Assembly (NCBI RefSeq): GCF_022508225.1
Contig: NZ_JAETXJ010000003.1
Span: 459,312-523,311 of the forward strand
Length of the DNA: 64,000 nt
Direction: 5' to 3'
Source of the DNA: Desulfovibrio sp. UIB00
GTDB taxonomy: Bacteria > Desulfobacterota > Desulfovibrionia > Desulfovibrionales > Desulfovibrionaceae
In this document: positions 17,113-24,982 of the stretch, piece by piece
Layout of the letters: each line of letters begins with the position of its first letter
How positions within the stretch are numbered: the stretch's first letter is position 1
Notes under the pieces: generated by a model
What the model was told of the DNA's origin: nothing
Seen by the model: the letters and a program-made list of their open reading frames with translations, nothing else
Databases searched by the model: none
Program-made: the position numbers and the translations under genes

Positions 17113-18054
17113 ATGGGTACCGCCCTGCAACTTGAAACTGTGGCCACGCCCTACGGCACCATCACAAACGTGCATGTGCTCTCCCGCTGGCCCGGCGGCG
17201 CGCCGCAGGATTGCCGCCTGCTGGCCGAAGATACCGTGCCCACGCCCCACGGCTGGCTCACGCCCCACCATGACCCGGAAGACGTACGCCGCAGCGGCGT
17301 CAAGAGCTTCAGCCTCTACCCCAACGGCATGTGGCGTAGTCTGGAACTGCAAGATCAAACAAGCATAAGCACCCCCCTTGGCGACATGCCCGCTGAATGG
17401 CTGGCATGGCACGGAAACGGGGCGCTCAAGCGTATTTTGCTGCGCAAAGGCAAGCTCAGCGGCTACTGGACAGAACAGGACGAGCGCAAACTGGCAAGCC
17501 AGATATCCCTTTCTCTACACGGGCAGGAAGTGAGCGCAAAAGTTCAAGGCCTGCGTTTCTACCCTTCAGGCGCGCTGGAAAGCGTCACCTTCTGGCCCGG
17601 CGAAACAATCCTGCTTGCCACCCCGCTTGGCCCCATGCCCGTGAGGTACGGCTGCGCCTTTTATGAGAGCGGCGCGCTGCGGAGCTGCGAACCGGCGCGG
17701 CCTGTGCATGTGCCGACCTCCACGGGGCAGATTGCTGCTTACGACCCCGCAGCCTCGGCCATCTGCGGCGACGTCAATTCCCTGTGCTTTGGTGAAGATG
17801 GCACGGTTTCCGGCCTTGTCACCGCCGCCTGCTCCCTGCGCTGGCAGCAGGGCGCGGAGCAGAAATGCATGTCGCCGCGCCTGGAAAAAGATCAGCTCAC
17901 CATGCTGCGCACCGTGGTTGTTCCCTTGCGGGTGGAATTTCTGCCCAATGGGCTGGTGCGCATGGACGATGGCAAGCAGATCATGCAGGCCCCGGCGCAG
18001 GGCATAACTGTCGGGCCTTTTGTGGCTCTGCCCGACATGCGCGAGAACAGCTGA
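17113..18054 (+). CDS. Unrecognised tandem-repeat protein at the end of the nif cluster
   Basis: I do not recognise a named family. The 313 residues contain two alternating short motifs. One is an aromatic-x-x-(N/S)-G-(A/x)-L strand-turn unit: SLYPNGMWRSL, AWHGNGALKRI, RFYPSGALESV, AFYESGALRSC, CFGEDGTVSGL and EFLPNGLVRMD. The other is a TP-x-G-x-(M/L)-P unit: ATPYGTI, PTPHGWLTP, STPLGDMPAE, ATPLGPMPVR, PTSTGQIAAY. This pattern recalls MORN-like/YwqK repeats and suggests a beta-rich fold without membrane segments. The ribosome site TAGGAGTC overlaps the stop of the AnfO-like gene and the gap is 11 bases, so the two are very likely co-expressed. A nitrogenase-related role is inferred only from position. 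Confidence 0.7.
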   Translation: MGTALQLETVATPYGTITNVHVLSRWPGGAPQDCRLLAEDTVPTPHGWLTPHHDPEDVRRSGVKSFSLYPNGMWRSLELQDQTSISTPLGDMPAEWLAWHGNGALKRILLRKGKLSGYWTEQDERKLASQISLSLHGQEVSAKVQGLRFYPSGALESVTFWPGETILLATPLGPMPVRYGCAFYESGALRSCEPARPVHVPTSTGQIAAYDPAASAICGDVNSLCFGEDGTVSGLVTAACSLRWQQGAEQKCMSPRLEKDQLTMLRTVVVPLRVEFLPNGLVRMDDGKQIMQAPAQGITVGPFVALPDMRENS

Positions 18055-18112
18055 GGTTTTGCGCAACAGCAGCAATCCTGTTATAATTACAATCAGTTGG
18101 GCGGGCCTCCTG

Positions 18113-18136
18113 CTGCCGCAAACATTGTTGCGGCAG
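18113..18136. terminator. 9-bp hairpin between the repeat protein and the antiporter gene
   Basis: CTGCCGCAA and TTGCGGCAG pair around a 6-base loop, 59 bases after the upstream stop. There is no T run, so it is a weak terminator candidate marking the end of the nif transcript. Confidence 0.4.
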
Positions 18137-18187
18137 TGCGTCTTGCGCAGTATATGGTCACAGTGCTAGATTGCTGCAGGAGGCCGC

Positions 18188-20206
18188 ATGGAAGTTCCTT
18201 TGCTCTATGAAATCGTCATTATTTTTCTTCTTTCAATTTTCGTCACCATCGTCTGTAACAAAATAAAACTGCCCGCCACCGTGGGCTTTCTGCTTACAGG
18301 CGTTTTGTGCGGCCCGTCCCTGCTGGGTATCGTCAAAGACATGCAGGCCATTGACCATATTGCTGAACTCGGCGTTGCCATGCTGCTGTTCACAATAGGC
18401 ATGGAACTTTCCGGCGAGGCCCTCAATCGGCTGAAACGGCCCGTTTTTCTGGGCGGCAGCCTGCAAATCGGCCTGACGGTTCTTGCTGTGGCAGGTATTG
18501 CCATGCTGCTGCGCGATGCCACCTACCAGAAAGGCCTTTTCTGGGGCTGTCTGGTGGCGCTTTCGTCCTCGGCCATCGTGCTGCGCATTTTGCAGGAGCG
18601 CGGGGCCACCAACACGCCCACGGGCCGCCTTTCCCTCGCCATCCTTGTTTTTCAGGACATTATGGTAGCGCCCATGCTGCTGGCGGTGCCGCTGCTTGCG
18701 GGCACGCTTGAGCTTTCGCTCCAGGGCGCGGTGTTCTCCACCCTGCGTGTGGTGGCGGTGCTGGGCGGCGTGCTGCTGTTTGCCCGCTTTGGCCTCAACA
18801 GGCTTATGGAAGCCGTGGTGCGCACCCGCACGAGGGAAATACTGCTGCTCTCCACCCTTGGCCTGTGCCTCGGCATGGCCATGCTGACCAATCATCTGGG
18901 CCTTTCGCTCTCGCTCGGAGCTTTTTTGGCCGGTTTGATGCTCGCACGCTCGGAATACAGCATGAGCGTTATTTCGGGTATTTTGCCCTACCGCGACGTT
19001 TTCATGAGCCTGTTTTTCATCTCGGTAGGTATGATGCTGAATCTGGAGTTTTTTTTACAGCACTTTGTCGCCATTATTGTTCTGACAGCGCTGTTCATCG
19101 TCATAAAATCCCTGCTCACCCTGCCTTCGGTGCTGGTGCAGGGCTATCCCCTGCGCGCTGCCATTGTTACGTCCCTTTCCCTGGCGCAGGTGGGCGAATT
19201 TGCCTTTGTTCTGGCGGCATCTGGTCTGGCTGCCGGGCTGTTCGACATGAACGCCTACCAGACATTCCTTGATGTCAGCGTGCTCACCATGATGCTGACC
19301 CCCGGCCTTATGGCTGTGGCCCCGCTTCTCGCCGACAAGGTTGCAGGCAAACGCAACGAACGGATGCTCGCCAAAGCCGAAGATCACGAAGGCGCCTGCG
19401 CCATGGAAGACCACCTGATCATTGTGGGCTTTGGCATCAGCGGCAAACACCTGGCCCATGTGGCCCGTGAATCCGGCGTATGTTATACCATCCTTGAAAT
19501 GAACCCCGAAACCGTTACCCGCTACCGGCACAAGGAACCCATTTCGCACGGCGACGCTTCGCAGCCAATCGTTCTGGAGCATCTGGGCGTCACCAAGGCG
19601 CGTGTGCTCGCCATCGTCATTTCGGACCCGGCTGCTGTGCGCTCCATTGTTATTGAAGCCCGGCGGTTCAACCCCAACCTCCACATCATTGCGCGCACCC
19701 GCTTTGTGAGCGAGGTGGCCCCCCTGCGCGCGCTTGGCGCGGACGAAGTGATCGCGGAAGAATTTGAAACCTCCATTGAGGTTTTCAGCCGCGTGCTGAC
19801 GCGCTATCTGGTTCCCCGTCAGGACATAGATTCCTTTGCCGCGCGTATCCGGCAGGAGAATTACCGCATGATCCGCCGCATGAGCGCATCGGTAAACTCG
19901 CTTGATTCCATGGTCAGCCGCCTGCCGGAAATGGGCGTTCAGGCCATGCGCCTTGCCGCCGCCTCGCCCCTTTGCGGCATCAGCCTTGCCCAAAGCCAGA
20001 TGCGCCGCAAATATGGCGTAACGGTTATTGCCATTCTGCGTGACGGCGCAACCCAGGCATCGCCGGAACCCAACGACCAGTTCCAGGCCGATGACGTGGT
20101 GTACCTGTTTGGCAAAACAGATAAACTTCTGGCAATAGCCCCGCTCTTTTCCGGCCCATTGCGCGAATCCGGCAAGGAAACCAGCCCTCCGCCCAAGGCT
20201 GCCTAG
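18188..20206 (+). CDS. CPA2-family K+/H+ antiporter with RCK domain (KefB/YbaL-like)
   Basis: 672-residue inner-membrane monovalent cation/proton antiporter. Residues 1 to about 385 are a Na_H_exchanger region with about 12 hydrophobic segments; typical motifs are KLPATVGFLLTGVLCGPSLLG, ELGVAMLLFTIGMEL and FQDIMVAPMLL. A cytosolic TrkA-N/RCK nucleotide-binding domain follows (about residues 400-520, HLIIVGFGISGKHLA), then a TrkA-C domain (about 590-665, ending FQADDVVYLFGKTDKL). The ribosome site GCAGGAGGCCGC precedes the ATG. A strong hairpin terminator lies after the stop, so it is probably monocistronic. Whether it carries K+ or Na+ cannot be told from sequence. Confidence 0.9.
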   Translation: MEVPLLYEIVIIFLLSIFVTIVCNKIKLPATVGFLLTGVLCGPSLLGIVKDMQAIDHIAELGVAMLLFTIGMELSGEALNRLKRPVFLGGSLQIGLTVLAVAGIAMLLRDATYQKGLFWGCLVALSSSAIVLRILQERGATNTPTGRLSLAILVFQDIMVAPMLLAVPLLAGTLELSLQGAVFSTLRVVAVLGGVLLFARFGLNRLMEAVVRTRTREILLLSTLGLCLGMAMLTNHLGLSLSLGAFLAGLMLARSEYSMSVISGILPYRDVFMSLFFISVGMMLNLEFFLQHFVAIIVLTALFIVIKSLLTLPSVLVQGYPLRAAIVTSLSLAQVGEFAFVLAASGLAAGLFDMNAYQTFLDVSVLTMMLTPGLMAVAPLLADKVAGKRNERMLAKAEDHEGACAMEDHLIIVGFGISGKHLAHVARESGVCYTILEMNPETVTRYRHKEPISHGDASQPIVLEHLGVTKARVLAIVISDPAAVRSIVIEARRFNPNLHIIARTRFVSEVAPLRALGADEVIAEEFETSIEVFSRVLTRYLVPRQDIDSFAARIRQENYRMIRRMSASVNSLDSMVSRLPEMGVQAMRLAAASPLCGISLAQSQMRRKYGVTVIAILRDGATQASPEPNDQFQADDVVYLFGKTDKLLAIAPLFSGPLRESGKETSPPPKAA

Positions 20207-20228
20207 CGCATTTCACAATTGCTGCGAC

Positions 20229-20260
20229 AAAGGAGGCGGGGCTTGCCCTGCCTCCTTTTA
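20229..20260 (+). terminator. Rho-independent terminator after the antiporter gene
   Basis: AAAGGAGGC (20229-20237) pairs with GCCTCCTTT (20250-20258), with an inner GGGC/GCCC pairing, and runs into TTTTA. It starts 23 bases after the stop codon. Confidence 0.85.
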
Positions 20261-20436
20261 ATTGCCAAACTCAGCAAGGTATTAGCGCTACTTGGGTAAA
20301 AGATTCTGCCAAACCGGGGCTGGGAACTTGCGCATTTTGCCATTGCCGTCTATTAAAACTGATTACAGATATACTAACGGGAGCAACCCAAAGGGCTGCC
20401 CGCTGATAATCCGCCCTCTTGCGGTATGGATGTACT

Positions 20437-20862
20437 ATGCTTGACGACAGACTGATGCGCGCCATGTTTGGCGAATCACGCAGCATCGCCATTATCGGCG
20501 CCAAGGACAAAGCCGGACAGGCCGTGGACAGGGTCGGGCGCTATCTGCTGGAGCAGGGATACACGATTTTTCCTGTCCATCCCGTGCGCAAAACCGTTTG
20601 GGGGCTGCCTGCGGCAACCTGTCTTGCGGAACTGCCCGGGCCGATGGATATCGTCAATCTGTTTCGCGCGCCGGAATACTGCCCCGCCCACGCGCAGGAA
20701 GTACTGGATCTGCCCTGGAAACCAAAAGTTTTCTGGATGCAGCTTGGCATACGCTCGATCGAGGCACGTCAACTGTTAGCCCGTACAGGCATGACAGTGG
20801 TTGAAGATTCCTGCATCATGGTGGAACACGAGCGCCTCATGCGCCCCTCGCTCACTTTTTAA
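20437..20862 (+). CDS. CoA-binding domain protein (YccU-like)
   Basis: 141-residue single Rossmann domain of the CoA_binding_2 type: SRSIAIIGAKDKAGQAVDRV at residues 14-33, then YLLEQGYTIFPVHPV and the C-terminal VVEDSCIMVEHERL, which is characteristic of this family. Its cellular role is not established; it resembles the N-terminal domain of acyl-CoA synthetases without catalytic parts. I chose the ATG at 20437; an in-frame TTG at 20419 is possible. It is followed after 18 bases by the Cys-cluster gene, so the two are probably one transcript. Confidence 0.8.
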   Translation: MLDDRLMRAMFGESRSIAIIGAKDKAGQAVDRVGRYLLEQGYTIFPVHPVRKTVWGLPAATCLAELPGPMDIVNLFRAPEYCPAHAQEVLDLPWKPKVFWMQLGIRSIEARQLLARTGMTVVEDSCIMVEHERLMRPSLTF

Positions 20863-20880
20863 GGCCAAGGATTATAGCCC

Positions 20881-21333
20881 ATGTCTGCCGCTCACGGAGA
20901 ATCTGTTTTCAACTGCCGCATGTGCGGCCACTGCTGCGAAGGAAGAGGCGGCATTGTCGTTAGCCCCACAGACCTGATCCGGCTGGCAGCGCACATGCAG
21001 CAAGCGCCGGAAGCAGTGGCGGAGAACTATTGCGAGCGCATTGGCGGCAAGCTCAAAATTCGCTGCGGCGAAGACGGCTACTGCGTATTTTTTCGCCAGG
21101 GCAGCGGCTGCGGCGTGCATGAGGGCAAGCCTTCAATCTGCCGCGCATGGCCCTTTTTTCGCGGCAATATCGAAGACCCGGCCAGCCTTGCCATGGCCAA
21201 GGAATTCTGCCCCGGCATCGAAACTGGCGCGCTGCATGCGGATTTTGCGCGCGAAGGCCGCGACTATCTGCGCGAAAACGGTCTGCTTGCTTCCGATGCC
21301 ACCTGTGAAGCCAATGCGCTTATCCTGAAGTAA
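20881..21333 (+). CDS. YkgJ-family cysteine cluster protein
   Basis: 150-residue cytosolic protein with the zinc/iron-chelating cysteine layout of the CxxCxxCC family: NCRMCGHCCEG at the N-terminus, YCVFFRQGSGCGVHEGKPSICRAWPF in two adjacent motifs in the middle, and EFCPG later. The family function is uncertain (metal cluster binding, possibly chaperone-like). It lies between the CoA-binding gene and a DnaJ-like gene with only 2 bases to the latter, so all three probably form one operon. Confidence 0.85.
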   Translation: MSAAHGESVFNCRMCGHCCEGRGGIVVSPTDLIRLAAHMQQAPEAVAENYCERIGGKLKIRCGEDGYCVFFRQGSGCGVHEGKPSICRAWPFFRGNIEDPASLAMAKEFCPGIETGALHADFAREGRDYLRENGLLASDATCEANALILK

Positions 21334-21335
21334 TC

Positions 21336-22352
21336 ATGCGACGCCGCCCCCGCCAGATATCGTTGAAAGAATGCTACGACATTCTCAAGCTTAAAAAGGA
21401 CGCCGATACGGCTGACCTCAAGCGGGCCTACCGGCGTCGCGCTTTTGAGCTGCACCCCGATCTCAACCCCGGCAACCCCGATGCCAGCCGGGAATTTCAG
21501 CTGCTGAACGAGGCCTATGTGGCCCTTTCCGCCATACTCAAACATGAGGACGGCGTACGGGCTTCAACCGAGGCCAGCAGGGCTGCGCAGGCAGAGAGCA
21601 AGGCGCGGGCCGCAAAGGAAGAACCCACTGACGACAGGGCTGAGCAGAAGACCCAGGCTGAAAATGCCTCTCAGGGTAGTACCGGGCAGCAGGCGGGCTC
21701 TGACGCACAAGAAGCCAGCTCTGGCGCGGCTGACGCTGCTGCCGGGGCGCAGGCCTCAGCCGAGGCCGGGAAGGCTCAAAAAGATCAGGAGCAAGAGCGG
21801 CAAGAAAGCAAAACCGCAGGCCCAAAAAACGCGCAGAACGGCTATTCAGAACATGACGTGCTGCGCGACCTGCTCACAGATCCCTTTGCCCGCCGCGTTT
21901 TTGAAGATATTTACAGCGAACTGAACCGTCAGCATCAGGAAGAAGCGCCCCCCCAGCAGGAAGCGCCTTACCAAAAAGAGGCGCCCTCTTTTGGCCAACC
22001 CAAGGAAAAACCGGCGGCGGAAAAGCGCAATGTAAAACTGCACAAGAGCAATCTGGCCTGGGGTACGCCCAAGTGGAACAAAGACCACAGCAAGGGCGTT
22101 ACCGGCATGGTCAAGGGCTGGCTGCGCCGTCAGATTGATGAAGAACAAACCCTTGCACTGCCCTCGGCCAACCTTGCGCCCGGCAAACGCATTCGCCTGC
22201 AAATACGTCAGGCCCTTTCAGGCGAGCTGAAAACGGTCGAAGTCACCCTGCCGCCGGATTTTGCCGTGGGCAAACCCATTCGGTTGCGCGGGCTGGGCAA
22301 ACGCGTGGGGCCGTGGCAAGGCGACTTGTACCTGATTATCACCAACGAATGA
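21336..22352 (+). CDS. DnaJ-like J-domain protein with long charged linker
   Basis: 338 residues. The N-terminal J domain (about 10-75) has the HPD tripeptide at residues 40-42 (RAFELHPDLNPGN) and should stimulate an Hsp70 ATPase. Residues about 80-180 are a low-complexity linker rich in Ala, Glu, Gln and Lys, likely disordered. Residues about 185-210 hold a short helix (DVLRDLLTDPFARRVFEDIYS). The C-terminal 90 residues (LPSANLAPGKRIRLQIRQAL and later VTLPPDFAVGKPIRLRGLG) look like a single DnaJ C-terminal substrate-binding subdomain. No zinc-finger cysteines are present, so it is CbpA-like (type II) but with one C-terminal repeat rather than two. It ends 18 bases before a bidirectional terminator. 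Confidence 0.88.
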   Translation: MRRRPRQISLKECYDILKLKKDADTADLKRAYRRRAFELHPDLNPGNPDASREFQLLNEAYVALSAILKHEDGVRASTEASRAAQAESKARAAKEEPTDDRAEQKTQAENASQGSTGQQAGSDAQEASSGAADAAAGAQASAEAGKAQKDQEQERQESKTAGPKNAQNGYSEHDVLRDLLTDPFARRVFEDIYSELNRQHQEEAPPQQEAPYQKEAPSFGQPKEKPAAEKRNVKLHKSNLAWGTPKWNKDHSKGVTGMVKGWLRRQIDEEQTLALPSANLAPGKRIRLQIRQALSGELKTVEVTLPPDFAVGKPIRLRGLGKRVGPWQGDLYLIITNE

Positions 22353-22370
22353 TCGAGCGTTTTAATGCGC

Positions 22371-22416
22371 ACCGCAAACGAAAAGAGACCCCGTGGGGTC
22401 TCTTTTCGTTTGCGGT
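22371..22416. terminator. Bidirectional terminator between dnaJ-like gene and panD
   Basis: Perfect 22-bp arms (22371-22392 and 22395-22416) around GT. The arms contain A4 and T4 tracts so that either strand gives a hairpin followed by U residues. It serves the two convergent genes on either side. Confidence 0.9.
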
Positions 22417-22446
22417 AGTCTGCTGGGCGAAAGTGTCTTGTAGGTG

Positions 22447-22860
22447 CTATTCCTTTTCCACATGAAAGCCAAAGTCGCCATCTTCCTCGCCGTCAACCAC
22501 GTAGCGCAGGCGCTCATGAATGCTGTTGTCCTCGTTAAAGGTCAGCACAACGGGTTTGCGGCTGTACAGATCCTGCGGGCCGTTCACATATTCGTAAGCA
22601 CTGATGATGACTTCATCCCCACGCTGGCAGGCACGGGCCGCCGCACCATTGAGTATGCAGCAGCGCGACCCTGGCTCGCCGTAGATAACGTAGGTGGAAA
22701 TGCGCTGTCCGTTGCTCTTGTTCCAGATATACACAAATTCCAGCGGGTAGATGCCCGCCTCGCGGCACTGCTCCGGGTCAAGCGTCACCGAACCGTGGTA
22801 GTTCAGTTCGCACCCGGTAACACGAATGCAATGCAGTTTTGCCCGCAGTATTTGCAGCAT
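22447..22860 (-). CDS. panD: Aspartate 1-decarboxylase
   Basis: Pyruvoyl-dependent enzyme making beta-alanine for pantothenate and CoA. The self-cleavage site is visible as YHGSVTLD, with Gly23-Ser24 giving the pyruvoyl group. Other family signatures are [21 protein letters not shown] (21 residues, named here as IWNKSNG plus RISTYVI) and [16 protein letters not shown]. The length of 137 residues is normal. The start at 22860 has AAGAGAG before it; the frame is open upstream to 23010 but without homology. It is convergent with the dnaJ-like gene and possibly co-transcribed with the hypothetical upstream (22861-23123 holds no other supported gene). Confidence 0.93.
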   Translation of the reverse strand: MLQILRAKLHCIRVTGCELNYHGSVTLDPEQCREAGIYPLEFVYIWNKSNGQRISTYVIYGEPGSRCCILNGAAARACQRGDEVIISAYEYVNGPQDLYSRKPVVLTFNEDNSIHERLRYVVDGEEDGDFGFHVEKE

Positions 22861-23123
22861 GACAAACTCTCTTGCGCGGTTGGACGCGCCTAAAAAAAGG
22901 TCGCACAAGCGACCATGAATGATGCCGAATCCGGCAGTTGCCCGCCCCGCAGGGATTGCCAACACAGGGCAACCCCTCGCGCCGTCCGGTAGCGGCAAAC
23001 GCATGAGCACGGTCTACAACAACTATGAAGCGCACCGCAAGCCTCACCGGGCGCGGCCCCGCCTTGGTCGCTATGCTCCGGGCCGCAAAAGCGGTGTGAA
23101 CCTAAGCAGACGGCGCAAAAAAA

Positions 23124-23546
23124 TCAATAGGCCTTGATGTACTCGTCCATATTTTCCGCAGAACAGTTGCGGCTGACCCAAAAAGCAGAGGCCCATACCA
23201 TCAGGGCTGTGGCCTGCGTGTCGTCCAGGCTTTTGATCTTGGCCTCAAGGCTGGATTTGCTGGCCCCATGCCGCAGATGTACGCCGTTGATGTCGCAGGC
23301 ATCCGTAACGCGCAGCAAAAGATACGAAAGCCGCGTATGGTCGGGCATGAGCTTCATATCCTTGTGGGCTTCCACAATGGTTTTCAGCTCCGCAGCACTA
23401 AAGATATGCTTGATGCCCGTGATTGCCCGAAAAAACGTGTCCACCGCCCAGGGAAGGATAAACTCCGCCCCCGCGCTCTTTGTGCGGAAATAGTCTTTGA
23501 GCCAGCGTTCCTGATCGTCGTTAATACGTGCTGCGACCTGCGGCAT
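23124..23546 (-). CDS. Hypothetical protein, 140 residues
   Basis: Not recognised. It appears to be a soluble, mostly helical protein with no signal peptide or cysteine cluster. Visible features are an N-terminal charged helix (INDDQERWLKDYFRTKSAG) and a tryptophan-rich C-terminal stretch (TALMVWASAFWVSRNC). I chose the ATG at 23546; an in-frame TTG at 23588 would add 14 residues. It is transcribed toward panD. Codon usage looks like the surroundings, so it is probably a real resident gene. Confidence 0.6.
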   Translation of the reverse strand: MPQVAARINDDQERWLKDYFRTKSAGAEFILPWAVDTFFRAITGIKHIFSAAELKTIVEAHKDMKLMPDHTRLSYLLLRVTDACDINGVHLRHGASKSSLEAKIKSLDDTQATALMVWASAFWVSRNCSAENMDEYIKAY

Positions 23547-23807
23547 GATGCCCCCGATGTTGCGTGCGGCCTGGCGCAAGTTCGCCAAGCATCGTGTTAC
23601 GCTATGTTTTCTTTTTGCGCTACACTACCTGCCCGTGAATTTCAAGATAAAATCTAGACTTTTTTCCAGAAACATTGTCTGGGCTTACCGCAGATCAGGC
23701 AGCGCTTATGGCAAATAGGCCAGATGCATGCTCCCTTGCCCCGCCCTGCTTGCCGCGCGCTGCCCTTGAATGTATCCATAACACACAGACAGAATAAAGG
23801 AGCTTAC

Positions 23808-24728
23808 ATGCAGGATGCCAGACAGGCTGCGCCTTCACAATTACAATCTACCACAGCACCCAAGAAGGACGCAATGCAGCAAAGCGCCGTGCGCGCAGCC
23901 CTGATCCGCATGCACGCAGCCACTGTTCTGTTTGGTATTTCTGGCATTTTTGGCAAATTGTGCCAGTGTTCCGCCATTGATCTTGTCTGGGGCAGGGCCG
24001 TGGTAGCAGTGGCCGCTCTTGGCTGCATCTGCCTTATCCGGCGTGATCCGCCATGGCATGGAATTACGGCACGCGACCTGACAGGCCTTGCCGTAAGCGG
24101 CATTCTGCTGACCCTCCATTTTGTTACATTTTTTATGGGCATAAAACTGGGCGGCATTGCGGTGGGCACGCTCGGTTTTGCGTGCTTTCCCGCTTTTACA
24201 GCCCTGTTTGAAGCCATAGCCTACCGCGAACGCCCAAGCTCCAGGGAATTGCAGTGCATTGGCATGGTGAGCATTGGGCTTGTGTGCCTGACGCCCTCGT
24301 TTTCGCTGGCTGATACTGCAACACACGGCCTGCTGTGGGGCATTGTTTCCGCTGCGGTTTACGGCCTGGTGGCCATAGCAAACAGGCACTTTGCCGGGGG
24401 AATGTCTGGCATGCAGACCTGCTGGTGGCAAAATACGGTAATAATCATCTGCCTTCTGCCCTTTGCAGCAGCGGATGTGCCGCACATCGCCGCGCTGGAC
24501 TGGCTGTGGATAATCTGCCTGGGCCTGTTGTGCACCGCCCTCGCCTACAGCCTTTACGTAAGCAGCCTCACAGCCCTCAAGGCCCGGCAGGCAGCGGTTA
24601 TTATCACGCTTGAGCCAGTCTACGCCATAATCGCAGCGTGGCTGCTCTTTAACGATGCTCCCGGTCTGGGCATTTTTGCAGGCGGCGCACTCATACTTGG
24701 CGCTGTGTTCAGACTCAGCAGACGATGA
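23808..24728 (+). CDS. EamA/DMT-family transporter
   Basis: 306-residue inner-membrane protein of the drug/metabolite transporter superfamily. About ten hydrophobic segments are arranged as two EamA repeats: the first begins near residue 35 (AATVLFGISGIFGKLC), the second near residue 170 (HGLLWGIVSAAVYGLVAIANR). Substrate unknown; related proteins export amino acids or metabolites. The start at 23808 follows AAAGGAGCTTAC; the frame is open to 23724 but that stretch lacks a ribosome site. The segment 23547-23807 between divergent genes is the likely promoter region for both. Confidence 0.88.
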   Translation: MQDARQAAPSQLQSTTAPKKDAMQQSAVRAALIRMHAATVLFGISGIFGKLCQCSAIDLVWGRAVVAVAALGCICLIRRDPPWHGITARDLTGLAVSGILLTLHFVTFFMGIKLGGIAVGTLGFACFPAFTALFEAIAYRERPSSRELQCIGMVSIGLVCLTPSFSLADTATHGLLWGIVSAAVYGLVAIANRHFAGGMSGMQTCWWQNTVIIICLLPFAAADVPHIAALDWLWIICLGLLCTALAYSLYVSSLTALKARQAAVIITLEPVYAIIAAWLLFNDAPGLGIFAGGALILGAVFRLSRR

Positions 24729-24830
24729 TATAAGCGGCATTTTTGCTGTGTTTAAAATATTTGAGAAAAATAATCACATGAATACATACTGCAATACTGC
24801 ATTTTCATTAAAATATTATTACAAATGATA

Positions 24831-24857
24831 TAAAGTTTATATTGGATTTGACGATTT
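24831..24857 (+). promoter_or_regulatory. Possible sigma-28 (FliA) promoter for the chemoreceptor gene
   Basis: TAAA at 24831-24834, exactly 15 bases, then GACGATTT at 24850-24857, matching the FliA consensus TAAA-N15-GCCGATAA in 10 of 12 positions. It lies about 125 bases before the ATG in a very A+T-rich stretch (24729-24982). The match is suggestive only because the region is so A+T-rich. Confidence 0.45.
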
Positions 24858-24982
24858 TTTAAACTAGTAAAAGTGATAATATTCTAGAGAGATGTGAAGT
24901 GTTAACGGAATGCTAATTTTTTTAACATGCGTTACCACCACATTATAATCATCATGGCTGCACGAGTTCACTGGAGGATATC

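Noticed and set aside
23003..23137. A 44-residue basic open frame between panD and the 140-residue hypothetical
   Set aside because: Very short, Arg/Lys-rich, with no clear ribosome site, and it runs into the 3' end of the gene on the other strand.
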